From an uncultured Desulfovibrio sp. (GTDB taxonomy: Bacteria > Desulfobacterota > Desulfovibrionia > Desulfovibrionales > Desulfovibrionaceae), in assembly GCF_910584445.1 (NCBI RefSeq), contig NZ_CAJUBO010000010.1, forward strand, positions 36,459 to 100,458: DNA of 64,000 nucleotides, given 5' to 3'. Position numbers and translations under genes: made by a program. Under the pieces are notes generated by a model. That model made no database searches. It was not told the origin of the DNA and saw nothing but the letters and a program-made list of their open reading frames with translations. This document shows positions 16,540 through 25,184 of this stretch, piece after piece. Position 1 is the first letter of the stretch; each line of letters starts with the position of its first letter.

Positions 16540-17421
16540 CTATTCCAGGTTCTGTACCTGCTCGCGGCACTTTTCCAGCTCGTTCTTGAAGTCCACCACG
16601 AGGCGCGAGAGCCTGATGTCCGGGATCTTGTTGCCGCAGGTATTGATCTCGCGGAAGCACTCCTGCAGCGTGAAATCCAGGCGCCGCCCGGCATCGCCCC
16701 CGCCGCGCAGGAGCTGGCGCAGGCGTTCAAGGTGGGCGCCGAGGCGCGTCAGCTCTTCGCTGACATCCAGCCTGTCCGCGAGGATAGCCACTTCCTGGAG
16801 AAAGCGGGGTTCCTCCAGCCCGAGGCCCTCGGGCGCGAGGAGTTCGCCGATGCGGGCGCGCAGCGCCTCCGCGCGTTCTTTCCTGATGGCCGGCGCGTGC
16901 GTCGCAAGCTCCCTCGTCCATGCCTCCATGCGCCGGACACGGTCCTCGAGGTCCGTCGCCAGGGCCGCGCCCTCCGTGGCGCGGGACTGGTTCCAGTCTT
17001 CCAGCGCGAGGCCAAGCCCCGCCTCAAGCTGATGGATCAGGGCCTCGTCCGGCGCGCTGCCGTTTTCGCCCCAGAGCGCCGGGACAGACAGCAGGGCGGC
17101 GTACTCGGGCGTGAAGCGCTCCCCCCGCGCGCGGGCAAGTTCGGCAAGGCTGTCCAGCATGGCGGCGGCAAGGGCGGCGTCAAATCCGGAGCCGGCCACG
17201 GACCCCGAGGCCCGCTGGAGGGAAAGGCTGATGTCCACCCGGCCGCGCGCGGCATGGCGGCGCACCACTTTTTCCAGCGCAGGCTCCAGGCAGCGGATGG
17301 CGGGCGGCAGGCGCCATTTGAGATCCAGATGGCGCCCGTTGACGCTCTTGACTTCCCATTGCTGGATGCTGTCGGCGTTTTCCACCAGACAGCGGCCAAA
17401 GCCTGTCATGCTGCGAAGCAT
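16540..17421 (-). CDS. YicC-family endoribonuclease-like protein
   Basis: The 293-residue protein has the YicC N-terminus MTGFGR with VKSVNGRHLDLKWRLP, and the family's DUF1732 C-terminus (LQECFREINTCGNKIPD, then LVVDFKNELEKCREQVQNLE). YicC from E. coli has been reported as an endoribonuclease. This is the first gene of the operon, followed by remA after four bases. The ATG at 17421 has a weak AGG site; a second ATG at 17409 (directly MTGFG) is possible. Confidence 0.9.
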   Translation of the reverse strand: MLRSMTGFGRCLVENADSIQQWEVKSVNGRHLDLKWRLPPAIRCLEPALEKVVRRHAARGRVDISLSLQRASGSVAGSGFDAALAAAMLDSLAELARARGERFTPEYAALLSVPALWGENGSAPDEALIHQLEAGLGLALEDWNQSRATEGAALATDLEDRVRRMEAWTRELATHAPAIRKERAEALRARIGELLAPEGLGLEEPRFLQEVAILADRLDVSEELTRLGAHLERLRQLLRGGGDAGRRLDFTLQECFREINTCGNKIPDIRLSRLVVDFKNELEKCREQVQNLE

Positions 17422-17511
17422 GCGTACCTGTCCACTGTGTTTGCCGTGCGGCGGCGTTGACGTGAGGAAAAATCTTACTTCAGGGCAGGCCGGAATGCAA
17501 GGCGGCCGGCC

Positions 17512-17760
17512 CTATGCGCCGCCGCATCCCGAAGTGCCGCAACCGCCCGCGCCACAGGAGGGGCCACCTGTGCCGAGCGGACGCACCGGCCCGGGCTTGA
17601 AGGGGAACGCCCCGGTCTTGAGGGGGCTTGGCGCGCTGATGCAGCGCTCCGTTTCCCCGGAGGCGCAGTGCGGACAGGCCGGCGCGGACGTGTCCTCCCG
17701 CGAAAGCAGTTCCTCAAAGATTTCGCCACAGGCGCGACAGCGGAATTCGAACATGGGCAT
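17512..17760 (-). CDS. FmdB-type zinc ribbon protein
   Basis: The small protein (82 residues) begins MPMFEFRCRACGEIFEELL and has a second pair, CPHCASG. This is the FmdB-like regulatory zinc ribbon with four Cys. The tail after residue ~45 is Pro/Gly-rich and ends with a cluster of Cys and Gly (PSCGAGGCGTSGCGGA), a feature common in this family. AGAGAG precedes the ATG. The role is unknown, and it is transcribed divergently from the DJ-1 gene. Confidence 0.85.
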   Translation of the reverse strand: MPMFEFRCRACGEIFEELLSREDTSAPACPHCASGETERCISAPSPLKTGAFPFKPGPVRPLGTGGPSCGAGGCGTSGCGGA

Positions 17761-17904
17761 GGGGCATCTCTCTTTTTCGTGCCCTTCGCACGCTTGCGAA
17801 GAGGCGTCCACTGCGGATATACTGAAATACACGGGAAAAGGAAATCGTTTTTCATCCCAACCCGCCGGGAGGACCCGGCGGCCTGCGCCATACGGGGAAA
17901 CGCC

Positions 17905-18486
17905 ATGAAAAGGATCCTTTTGCTGGCCGGCGACTTTGTGGAAGATTACGAAGCCATGGTCCCCTTCCAGATGCTCCAGATGGCGGGCTATGAAGTGCAT
18001 TCCGTCTGCCCGGGCAAGAAGGCGGGCGAAACGGTCAAGACCGCTGTCCATGACTTCGAGGGCGACCAGACCTACAGCGAGAAACGGGGCCATAATTTCG
18101 CCATCAATCACGACTTTGACGCCGTGGATGTGAAGGACTACGCGGGCCTGGTCATTCCCGGCGGCCGCGCGCCGGAATACCTGCGCCTCAATGCGCGCGT
18201 GCTCGACATCGTGCGGGAGTTCCACGCCGCCAAAAAGCCCATCGCCGCCATCTGCCACGGCCCGCAGATCCTCGTGGCCGCGGGCGTGCTCAAAGGCTGC
18301 ACCTGCACGGCCTATCCGGCGGTGAAGCCCGATGTGGTGGACGCGGGCGCCACCTGGGCCGACCCGGACGCGGCGTGCAGCAACGCCGTGGTGGACGGCA
18401 TGCTGGTGACGGCGCCCGCGTGGCCCGCGCATCCGGCGTGGATGGCGGCGTTCATCCGGCTGCTCGGGGGCAGCATCAGCATTTAG
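17905..18486 (+). CDS. DJ-1/PfpI family protein
   Basis: The 193-residue protein has a class-I glutamine-amidotransferase-like fold. The nucleophile elbow is AICHGPQIL (Cys near residue 114). The conserved acidic residue follows in the DFVEDYEAMVPFQ segment, and the PGGRAPEYLR loop is present. The close family is the PfpI/YhbO type, which includes proteases and glyoxalase/deglycase-like stress proteins; the exact activity is uncertain. The ATG at 17905 follows a weak GGGGA. The stop codon TAG is also the first triplet of the second MITE copy. Confidence 0.9.
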   Translation: MKRILLLAGDFVEDYEAMVPFQMLQMAGYEVHSVCPGKKAGETVKTAVHDFEGDQTYSEKRGHNFAINHDFDAVDVKDYAGLVIPGGRAPEYLRLNARVLDIVREFHAAKKPIAAICHGPQILVAAGVLKGCTCTAYPAVKPDVVDAGATWADPDAACSNAVVDGMLVTAPAWPAHPAWMAAFIRLLGGSISI

Positions 18487-18620
18487 GGGCTGGCCTCATT
18501 AAACTCCATTATGATTTTTTCAGCGAGGCAAAGAGGTTTTTCCGCTGGCCGCCCTTGGCTCCGCTTCGGGCGGGGGCTGTCACATCCCAAGCCAGCGGTC
18601 ACAAATAGGTCCAGATCCTA
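18484..18620. mobile_element. MITE-like element, copy 2 (internally deleted)
   Basis: The 137-bp element has ends TAGGGGCTGGCC and GTCCAGATCCTA, a degenerate form of the 12-bp inverted repeat of the copy at 10118-10490. About 95 bases at its left end align with the reverse complement of the right end of copy 1, and about 40 bases at its right end align with the left end of copy 1. The middle ~236 bp of copy 1 are missing. Confidence 0.72.
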
Positions 18621-18672
18621 GCCAGCCGACAGCGCGGCCGTTCCGGCGTCTTCAGGGGGCGGAGCGGCCGCC

Positions 18673-19377
18673 CTACATGCCAAGGTAGGCGCTGCGGACT
18701 TCCGGGCTTTGCAGCAGGTCTTCCGCCAGCCCCTCCATGGAGATGCGGCCGTTTTCCATGACATAGCCGCGGTGCGCGATACGCAGGGCCTGGTTGGCGT
18801 TCTGCTCCACAAGAAAGACCGTGGTGCCGTTGGCGTTCACCTTGTGGATGATGGCGAAGATCTGCTGGATGATGATGGGCGCAAGCCCGAGCGAAGGCTC
18901 ATCCAGAAGGAGAAGGGAGGGCCGGGCCATGAGGGCGCGGCTGATGGCGAGCATCTGCTGCTCGCCGCCGGAGAGCGTGCCCCCCGCCTGGCGGCGGCGT
19001 TCGGCCAGGATGGGAAAAAGCTCGAACACATAGTCCATGTCCTGGCGCACGCCCTGGACGTCCCGGCGCAAAAAGGCGCCGAGGTCCAGATTTTCCTGGA
19101 CGCTCATATCGGGAAAGATGAGACGCCCCTCGGGCACCTGGGAAATGCCGAGCATGACGATTTCATGCGGCGCAAGTTCGTGGATGGGCCTGCCGTTCCA
19201 GAAGATCTCCCCGCGCCGGGGGCGCAGGATGCCGCAGATGGTCATCAGCGTGGTGGATTTGCCCGCGCCGTTGGCGCCGATGAGCGTGACGATCTCGCCG
19301 TCGTCCACATGGAGCGAGATGTCCCGCAGGGCCTGGATATTGCCGTAATAGGTATCCACACCGCGCAGTTCAAGCAT
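18673..19377 (-). CDS. livF: Branched-chain amino acid ABC transporter ATPase LivF
   Basis: This 234-residue ATPase has Walker A GANGAGKST, signature LSGGEQQML and Walker B LLLLDEPSLGL. The short length and the QVPEGRLIFPDMSV segment are typical of LivF. It powers uptake of branched-chain amino acids or related substrates with LivG. Its ATG overlaps the livG 3' end by 8 bases. It is the last gene of livKHMGF, and the 3' flank carries the MITE copy rather than an obvious terminator. Confidence 0.94.
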   Translation of the reverse strand: MLELRGVDTYYGNIQALRDISLHVDDGEIVTLIGANGAGKSTTLMTICGILRPRRGEIFWNGRPIHELAPHEIVMLGISQVPEGRLIFPDMSVQENLDLGAFLRRDVQGVRQDMDYVFELFPILAERRRQAGGTLSGGEQQMLAISRALMARPSLLLLDEPSLGLAPIIIQQIFAIIHKVNANGTTVFLVEQNANQALRIAHRGYVMENGRISMEGLAEDLLQSPEVRSAYLGM

Positions 19378-20155
19378 CGCTTTCTCCCAGATACGCCTTG
19401 ATGACGCGCGGATCGCCCCGCACTTCCTCCGGCGTGCCCTGCGCGATGCAGGAGCCGTATTCCATGACGTAGATGCGGTCCGAGAGCGACATGACCATGC
19501 TCATGTCATGCTCGATGAGCAGGATGGAGATCTCGCGCGAGGCCCGGATGCCGCGCACCAGCGTTTCCAGCTCGCGCGTTTCCTGCGGGTTCATGCCCGC
19601 GGCAGGCTCGTCCAGCAGGAGCATGCGCGGTTCCGTGGCGAGGGCGCGGGCGATCTCCAGCCGGCGTTGCGCGCCATACGCGAGGTTGTGCGCGGTCTCG
19701 TTCCAGAGGTCCTGCAGATTGACGCTCTCCAGCAGGGCATAGCTCAGGTCGATGCTCTCCTGCTCCTCGCGCCGCGTGCGCGGGCCGCGTCCGAGCGCGC
19801 CAAGGATGCCCGCGCGCGTGCGGCAGTGCCGCCCCACCATGACGTTTTCCAGCACGGTCATCTGGTTGAACAGCCGGATGTTCTGGAAGGTGCGCGCCAT
19901 GCCGAGCGCCGTGATGGCGTGCGGCTTGCGGCCGTTGAGGAGCTGGCGCTCGCCGTTGGCGTCGTACAGATAGACGCGTCCTTCGGTGGGCGTGTAAATG
20001 CCGGTGACACAGTTGAAAAACGTGGTCTTGCCCGCGCCGTTGGGACCAATGAGGGCCACGATCTCCGAAGTGTCCACATGCAGGCTCAGGTCATTGAGCG
20101 CGCGCAGCCCCCCGAAATTCTGGGAAAGATCCTCGACTTCCAGCACCGGCTTCAT
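19370..20155 (-). CDS. livG: Branched-chain amino acid ABC transporter ATPase LivG
   Basis: The 261-residue ATPase has Walker A GPNGAGKTT, the variant signature LAYGAQRRLEIARAL, and Walker B MLLLDEPAAGMNP. The YGAQRRLEIA form and the C-terminal LIEHDMSMVMSLSDRIYVM are characteristic of LivG. It pairs with LivF under the LivH/LivM membrane subunits. The start overlaps the livM stop by four bases. Confidence 0.95.
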   Translation of the reverse strand: MKPVLEVEDLSQNFGGLRALNDLSLHVDTSEIVALIGPNGAGKTTFFNCVTGIYTPTEGRVYLYDANGERQLLNGRKPHAITALGMARTFQNIRLFNQMTVLENVMVGRHCRTRAGILGALGRGPRTRREEQESIDLSYALLESVNLQDLWNETAHNLAYGAQRRLEIARALATEPRMLLLDEPAAGMNPQETRELETLVRGIRASREISILLIEHDMSMVMSLSDRIYVMEYGSCIAQGTPEEVRGDPRVIKAYLGESDA

Positions 20156-21396
20156 GCCTTGCCTCCGTCCGCGGACCCCGCGGGCGCGTTCGCAGCACCG
20201 TTTTCAAGCGCGCTGATGCGGTAGCGCCGCCGTTCGCCGCTGATGAGTCCCTGCGGCCGGAAGATCATCATGATGACCATGATGGCGCCGAAGATGAGCA
20301 TCCGGTATTCGGAAAAGGCGCGCAGGTATTCCGGCGCGAGGATGAGGATGACCGCCGCGATGATGACGCCCGCGATGGAACCCATGCCCCCCAGCACCAC
20401 CATGGAGAGGATCATGGCCGACTCCATGAAGGTGAAGCTGGAGGGATTGATGAAGGTGGTCTTGGCGGCGAAGATGACCCCCGCGAACCCGGCCCAGCAC
20501 GAACCGAGCGCAAACGCCGAGAGCTTGACGCGCGTGATGTCGATGCCCATGGCTTCGCAGGCGATCTCATCCTCGCGCAGGGCCTGGAGGGCAAGCCCGA
20601 CGCGCGAGTTCTTCAGGCGCGAGATGACCGCCACGGTAATGGCTACGGCGGCGAGGACGAGATAGTAGATATAGATGGTGGACTCGTTGATCCCCATCTC
20701 CAGCCCGAAGAGGCCGGGGCGGGGGATCTCGCTGATGCCGCGCGGGCCGCCGGTGAGGCTCGTCCAGTTGAGCAGCCCGAGGCGCACGATCTCGCCAAAA
20801 CCCAGGGTGACGATGGCAAGATAGTCCCCGCGCAGGCGCAGCACGGGAAAGCCGAGGCCCAGGCCGAAAAGCGCCGCCAGCAGGCCCCCCACGGGCAGGC
20901 ACATCCAGAAGCCCCAGCCGAAAAACTGGTTGAGCAGCCCATAGGCATAGGCGCCCACGGCGTAAAAGGCCACATAGCCCAGCACCAGCTGCCCGGCAAG
21001 CCCGACGACGATGTTCAGGCCCAGGGCGAGCATGATGTACAGCATGGCCGAAATCATGATGTTGGTCTGGTAGAAGGAGCCGGCCAGCGGCATGACGAGC
21101 AGGCCGCACACGAGCAGGGCCGCGCCGCCGCGCCGCAGGGCCGCGTTGCCGGCAAGCTCCCGGACGCCGGCCGCGAGGGTCGGGGGCACGGCGACCAGGG
21201 GCAGGCCGCGCGCCTTGCGGGCGAAACACCAGTTCCAGAGCAGGGAAAGGAAGAAGATCGCCACGCCCAGCGCGAGGATGCGGTCAAAGCGCCAGTGGAC
21301 GGTATTTTCCAGCAGGTTGAGCTTGATGCCCATGACCGGCAGGGTCAGCACCATGAACCAGAGGGCCGTGAGCAGGGCTTTGCCGAGCTTGTGCAT
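20152..21396 (-). CDS. livM: Branched-chain amino acid ABC transporter permease LivM
   Basis: This polytopic membrane protein of 414 residues has an extra N-terminal domain of ~110 residues with two helices, as in E. coli LivM. The core permease follows (SAMLYIMLALGLNIVVGLAGQ and GGPRGISEIPRP). The EAA-like cytoplasmic loop is LREDEIACEAMGIDITRVKL. Two bases separate its start from the livH stop, so the genes are co-translated. Confidence 0.94.
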   Translation of the reverse strand: MHKLGKALLTALWFMVLTLPVMGIKLNLLENTVHWRFDRILALGVAIFFLSLLWNWCFARKARGLPLVAVPPTLAAGVRELAGNAALRRGGAALLVCGLLVMPLAGSFYQTNIMISAMLYIMLALGLNIVVGLAGQLVLGYVAFYAVGAYAYGLLNQFFGWGFWMCLPVGGLLAALFGLGLGFPVLRLRGDYLAIVTLGFGEIVRLGLLNWTSLTGGPRGISEIPRPGLFGLEMGINESTIYIYYLVLAAVAITVAVISRLKNSRVGLALQALREDEIACEAMGIDITRVKLSAFALGSCWAGFAGVIFAAKTTFINPSSFTFMESAMILSMVVLGGMGSIAGVIIAAVILILAPEYLRAFSEYRMLIFGAIMVIMMIFRPQGLISGERRRYRISALENGAANAPAGSADGGKA

Positions 21397-21398
21397 GG

Positions 21399-22307
21399 CT
21401 AGACCTTCTGCACCTTGGCTTTGCCCAGAATGCCGTCCGGGCGGAAGATGAGGATGAGGATGAGGATGCCGAAGGCAAGGATATCCTCGTAATTGCCGGA
21501 GAAATACCCGGTGGTGAAGCTCTCGGCGAGGCCCAGCACAAGGCCCCCCACCATGGCCCCGGGGATGGAGCCGATGCCGCCGAGCACGGCCGCGGTGAAT
21601 GCCTTCAGCCCGGCGATGAAGCCGATGCCGAAATTCACCTGGCCCATGTGCGAGGCAATGAGCACGCCGCCCAGCGCCGCCAGGGCCGAGCCGATGATGA
21701 AGGTCAGCGAGATGATCCAGTCCGCGTTGATGCCGAGCAGAAGGGCCATTTTCCGGTTCTGCGCCGTGGCCCGCATGGCCTTGCCCATGCGCGTGAAGCG
21801 GATGAAGAGCGAGAGCGCCACCATGGCGAGGGTGCTCACCAGCAGGATGAGGAAGTCGCTCGGACCCATGACGTAGTCGATGTATTCAAGGAAGTCCATC
21901 TCCGGCAACAGACGCGGAAAGGGCACAAAGTCCGAGGTCTGGGCGAGCAGCACATAGTTCTGGAGAAAGATGGACATGCCGATGGCCGAGATGAGCGGCG
22001 AAAGGCGCGGGGCGCCGCGCAGGGGCTTGTAGGCGACCTTTTCCAGGGTGAAGCCGTAGGCGGCGCACCAGACCACGGCCACAAGGGCCGCCACCACCAG
22101 GATGCCGCCGGCCGGAAAGCCATAGACCCCGAGCGCCCCTGCCACAAGCAGGGCCGTGAACGCGCCGAGCATGTAGATTTCGCCATGGGCGAAGTTGATA
22201 AGCTCGATGATGCCGTAAACGAGCGTGTAGCCCAGGGCGATGAGCGCGTAGATGCTGCCTCTGGTCAGGCCACCGAAAAAGAGTTCGATGAAAAACTGGA
22301 TGTCCAT
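21399..22307 (-). CDS. livH: Branched-chain amino acid ABC transporter permease LivH
   Basis: The 302-residue permease begins MDIQFFIELFFGGLTRGSIY, then ALIALGYTLVYGIIELINFA HGE with the conserved NFAHGE motif, and later RATAQNRKMALLLGINAD, the ATPase-contact loop. The start at 22307 is chosen by family alignment; the frame continues upstream through the spacer but without a ribosome site. It is separated from livK by 132 bases containing a hairpin, which may lower expression of the membrane genes relative to the binding protein. Confidence 0.93.
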   Translation of the reverse strand: MDIQFFIELFFGGLTRGSIYALIALGYTLVYGIIELINFAHGEIYMLGAFTALLVAGALGVYGFPAGGILVVAALVAVVWCAAYGFTLEKVAYKPLRGAPRLSPLISAIGMSIFLQNYVLLAQTSDFVPFPRLLPEMDFLEYIDYVMGPSDFLILLVSTLAMVALSLFIRFTRMGKAMRATAQNRKMALLLGINADWIISLTFIIGSALAALGGVLIASHMGQVNFGIGFIAGLKAFTAAVLGGIGSIPGAMVGGLVLGLAESFTTGYFSGNYEDILAFGILILILIFRPDGILGKAKVQKV

Positions 22308-22401
22308 CTGCGTCCGCGCGTTACGTTGGCGTGATCCCTGCCCTGGCGCGCGTCGGGCCGTTCCGCACGGCCCGGCGCGCGCCCTTCCCGGGGAAAGTCC
22401 C

Positions 22402-22433
22402 AAAACGGCGCCCGGCCCGGGACCGGGCGCCGT
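22402..22433 (-). terminator. Hairpin between livK and livH (attenuator)
   Basis: ACGGCGCCCGG/CCGGGCGCCGT, with a 7-base loop, is followed on the minus strand by TTTT. It sits just after the livK stop codon, a typical position for partial termination after a binding-protein gene. Confidence 0.7.
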
Positions 22434-22439
22434 AGGCAC

Positions 22440-23567
22440 TTATTCGAGGACCACGCTGTGGTCCAGCTCGACGAACTTGCCGTCCTTGACCTGATAGATG
22501 GAAAGCGCCATGCCCGCGGCGTCGCCCTTTTCATTGAACCGGATCTTGCCGAGCGGCGTGTCCACGGCATTGGCGCGCATGGCTTCCTTGAGCTTGGCGG
22601 TATCCGTGCCGCCGGTCTTGGCGATGGCGTCCAGCAGGCATTCGGCGGCGGCGTAGGCATTGTAGTAGCCGAAGCCCGGCTCGCTGCCGTAGGCCTTCAC
22701 ATGCGCGTCGCGGGCGTGCTTGTATTCCGCGAGCGTGCTCGTGTCCTTGGGGTAGGAGGCATAGACGCCCTCGCTGTCCTTGCCGGTCATCTTGAGGAAG
22801 GTCTCGTCCTTGACGCCGTCGGGACCGATGAAGGGCGTGTTCAGGCGGTCGCGGCGCATCTGCTGCACGAGCTTGGAGGCCACGGGCTGGTAGCCGCCGA
22901 AGACCACGATGTCCGGCTTGGCGCGGCGCAGCTTGCGCACCACGGCGGAAAAGTCCACGGCGTCGGGGGTCACGGCCTCGAAAAGCACGGTCTCGGCGCC
23001 GCCCTTTTCCATGAGTACGCGGTTGTTGTCCGCAAAGCCCTTGCCGTAGTCGCCGTTGTCGTGCAGGTAGGCGATCTTCTTGGCCTTGAGCTTGTTGAGC
23101 ATGAAGTCGCTCGTGAGCTTGGCCTGGGCGTTGTCGTTGGCAACGGTGCGGAAGAAGAGCGGGTTCTTGCCGCTCTCGGTCAGGCCCGGCGTGGTGGCCG
23201 TGGGCGAAATGGCGATGAGTCCCGCCTCCTGGAAGAGCGGCAGGGAGGCCGTGGTGGGACCGGAGCAGATGGGACCAACGACCACGCCCACCTTGTCGGA
23301 AATGAGCTTGGTGGCGGCGCTGGTCGCCATTTCGGGCTTGCACTGGTCGTCCTGGGCGATCACTTCCACCTGCCGGCCGAGCACGCCGCCCTTGGCATTG
23401 ACCTGATCGGCCACGATCTTCACGGCATTCAGGCTCGGGACGCCGTAGGAGGCGAGGTCGCCGGAATGGGCGCCCTGAACGCCGATCTTGATGCTGTCGG
23501 CCGCGTGGGCGGACACGCCGCAGGCGAGGATGCAGGCCATTGCGAACAGAGCCATGCCTTTTTTCAT
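22440..23567 (-). CDS. livK: Branched-chain amino acid ABC transporter substrate-binding protein LivK
   Basis: The 375-residue periplasmic protein has a signal peptide (KKGMALFAMACILACGVSAHA). It has the bilobal LivK/LivJ fold: SIKIGVQGAHSGDLASYGVP at the start, GVVVGPICSGPTTASLPLFQ, and YAYHDNG-like AYLHDNGDYGKGFADN. AAGGAGA precedes the ATG. The substrate may be leucine, isoleucine, valine or another small molecule. It is the first gene of the liv operon. Confidence 0.94.
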   Translation of the reverse strand: MKKGMALFAMACILACGVSAHAADSIKIGVQGAHSGDLASYGVPSLNAVKIVADQVNAKGGVLGRQVEVIAQDDQCKPEMATSAATKLISDKVGVVVGPICSGPTTASLPLFQEAGLIAISPTATTPGLTESGKNPLFFRTVANDNAQAKLTSDFMLNKLKAKKIAYLHDNGDYGKGFADNNRVLMEKGGAETVLFEAVTPDAVDFSAVVRKLRRAKPDIVVFGGYQPVASKLVQQMRRDRLNTPFIGPDGVKDETFLKMTGKDSEGVYASYPKDTSTLAEYKHARDAHVKAYGSEPGFGYYNAYAAAECLLDAIAKTGGTDTAKLKEAMRANAVDTPLGKIRFNEKGDAAGMALSIYQVKDGKFVELDHSVVLE

Positions 23568-23761
23568 GAGGATCTCCTTGAAAACGAGTGCTGCAGATAC
23601 ACGGGACGCGGGCGTCTGCCGCGGGACCGGGGGCGCCTTCCCCGAGGGGACGGTCTGCCGGCGGCACGGAAGGCAAGGCTCGCGTGGGCAAGTGTCATGT
23701 TGTGCCCTATTGCCGCAAGCCTGTCAATGCGCCATTCCCCGGCGGCCGCGCGCGGCGGCGG

Positions 23762-25147
23762 TCAGCGTTCTTTTTTCTTGTGGCTCGAGCGCAGGTGGAT
23801 GCGCATGGGCGCGTGCCGGATGCCGAACATCTCGCGCAGGGCGCGTTCCAGATAGCGCACATAGCTTTCGGGGACGCGTTCGGCATCATTGACGAAAAAG
23901 ACGAAGGTGGGCGGCTCGGATTCCGCCTGGGTCATATAGAAAAACTTTGCCCGCGAACGCCGGACCACCGGTGGCTGGTGCCGGGTGAGCGCCGCCTCCA
24001 TGGCCCGGTTGAGCTGGCCCGTGGGGACGCGCAGGGCGCATTCGCGGTGGATTTCCTCCGCCGTGGGCAGGATGGCCGAAAGCCCGCGCCCTGTGAGCGC
24101 GGAGACCGGAAGCACCGGCACATGCCGGCAGAAGGCGAGGATCTCGTCCACGCGCTTTTTTGCCGCGTCCAGTTTGCCGCGCGGCACGAGGTCGCACTTG
24201 TTGAGGCAGATGAGGAAGGGGGTGCGGCGCGTGTCCAGCATGTCGATGAGCCGCTTGTCCTGCTGACTCACGCCTTCGGCCGCATCCAGCACCAGGACCG
24301 TCACATCGGCCTTGGTGGTGGACTTGATGGCCGCGTTCACGGAAAACTTTTCCACGCTGTCCTCGATGCGCGTGCGCCGGCGCACGCCCGCCGTGTCCAC
24401 GAAAACGTAGTCGCGCCCGTCGCGGACGAAGCGCACGTCCACGCTGTCGCGCGTGGTACCCGCCACGTCCGAGACGATCATCCTGTCCTCGCCGGCCAGG
24501 GCGTTGACCAGGGAGGACTTGCCGGCATTGGGCCTGCCCAGCATGGCGAGGCGCAGGGCCGGGGCCTCCGGCGGCGCGGCGGCCTCCGCGCCCTCGGGGG
24601 TGACGAGGGCCGCGAGGTCTTCGCACAGGGCGCGCATGTTGTGCCCGTGCTCGGCGGAAACCGCCAGCAGCGGAAAGCCGAGGGCATGAAATTCCGCCAC
24701 CTGTTCGTCCTCGCGTTCGGAGCCGTCCACCTTGTTGACCACGCACAGCGTGGGCAGGCCCCTGCGCCGCACATGGGCCGCGAGGTGTTCGTCGAGGGGC
24801 AGCAGGCCGTCGCGGCCGTCCACCACCAGGGCCACGGCGGCGGCCGTGGCAAGGGCCGCGTCCGCCTGGGCGAGGATGTGGGACTCGAAGCCCCGGATGC
24901 CCTCGGGTCCTTCGGCAACGCCCGCATGGGCGTCAAGGGTGATGCCGCCCGTATCCACCACGGCGAAGGGGGGCTGCCCCTTGCGGCGCACCACGCCTTC
25001 CATGCGGTCGCGCGTGACGCCGGGCCTGTCGTGGGTGATGGCGCGGTTGCTCCTGATGAGCCGGTTGAACAGGGTGGACTTGCCCACATTGGGGCGGCCG
25101 AGCAGGACCACCACGGGAAGCTTTTCGGAGGAAGGGGAATCAGGCAC
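23762..25147 (-). CDS. der: Ribosome biogenesis GTPase Der (EngA)
   Basis: Two tandem Era-like GTPase domains assist assembly of the 50S subunit. Domain 1 has GRPNVGKST, DTGGI and NKVD. Domain 2 has GRPNAGKSS, DTAGVRRR and NKCD. A KH-like domain closes the protein, which is 461 residues long. I start at a GTG (25147), preceded by AGAGG at 7 bases; the open frame upstream is a GC artefact. The 38 bases between the rlu gene stop and this start suggest co-transcription. Confidence 0.94.
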   Translation of the reverse strand: MPDSPSSEKLPVVVLLGRPNVGKSTLFNRLIRSNRAITHDRPGVTRDRMEGVVRRKGQPPFAVVDTGGITLDAHAGVAEGPEGIRGFESHILAQADAALATAAAVALVVDGRDGLLPLDEHLAAHVRRRGLPTLCVVNKVDGSEREDEQVAEFHALGFPLLAVSAEHGHNMRALCEDLAALVTPEGAEAAAPPEAPALRLAMLGRPNAGKSSLVNALAGEDRMIVSDVAGTTRDSVDVRFVRDGRDYVFVDTAGVRRRTRIEDSVEKFSVNAAIKSTTKADVTVLVLDAAEGVSQQDKRLIDMLDTRRTPFLICLNKCDLVPRGKLDAAKKRVDEILAFCRHVPVLPVSALTGRGLSAILPTAEEIHRECALRVPTGQLNRAMEAALTRHQPPVVRRSRAKFFYMTQAESEPPTFVFFVNDAERVPESYVRYLERALREMFGIRHAPMRIHLRSSHKKKER

Positions 25148-25184
25148 GGTGAGCCTCTGGCGTGCGGCGGCGGGAGCGCCGGTT

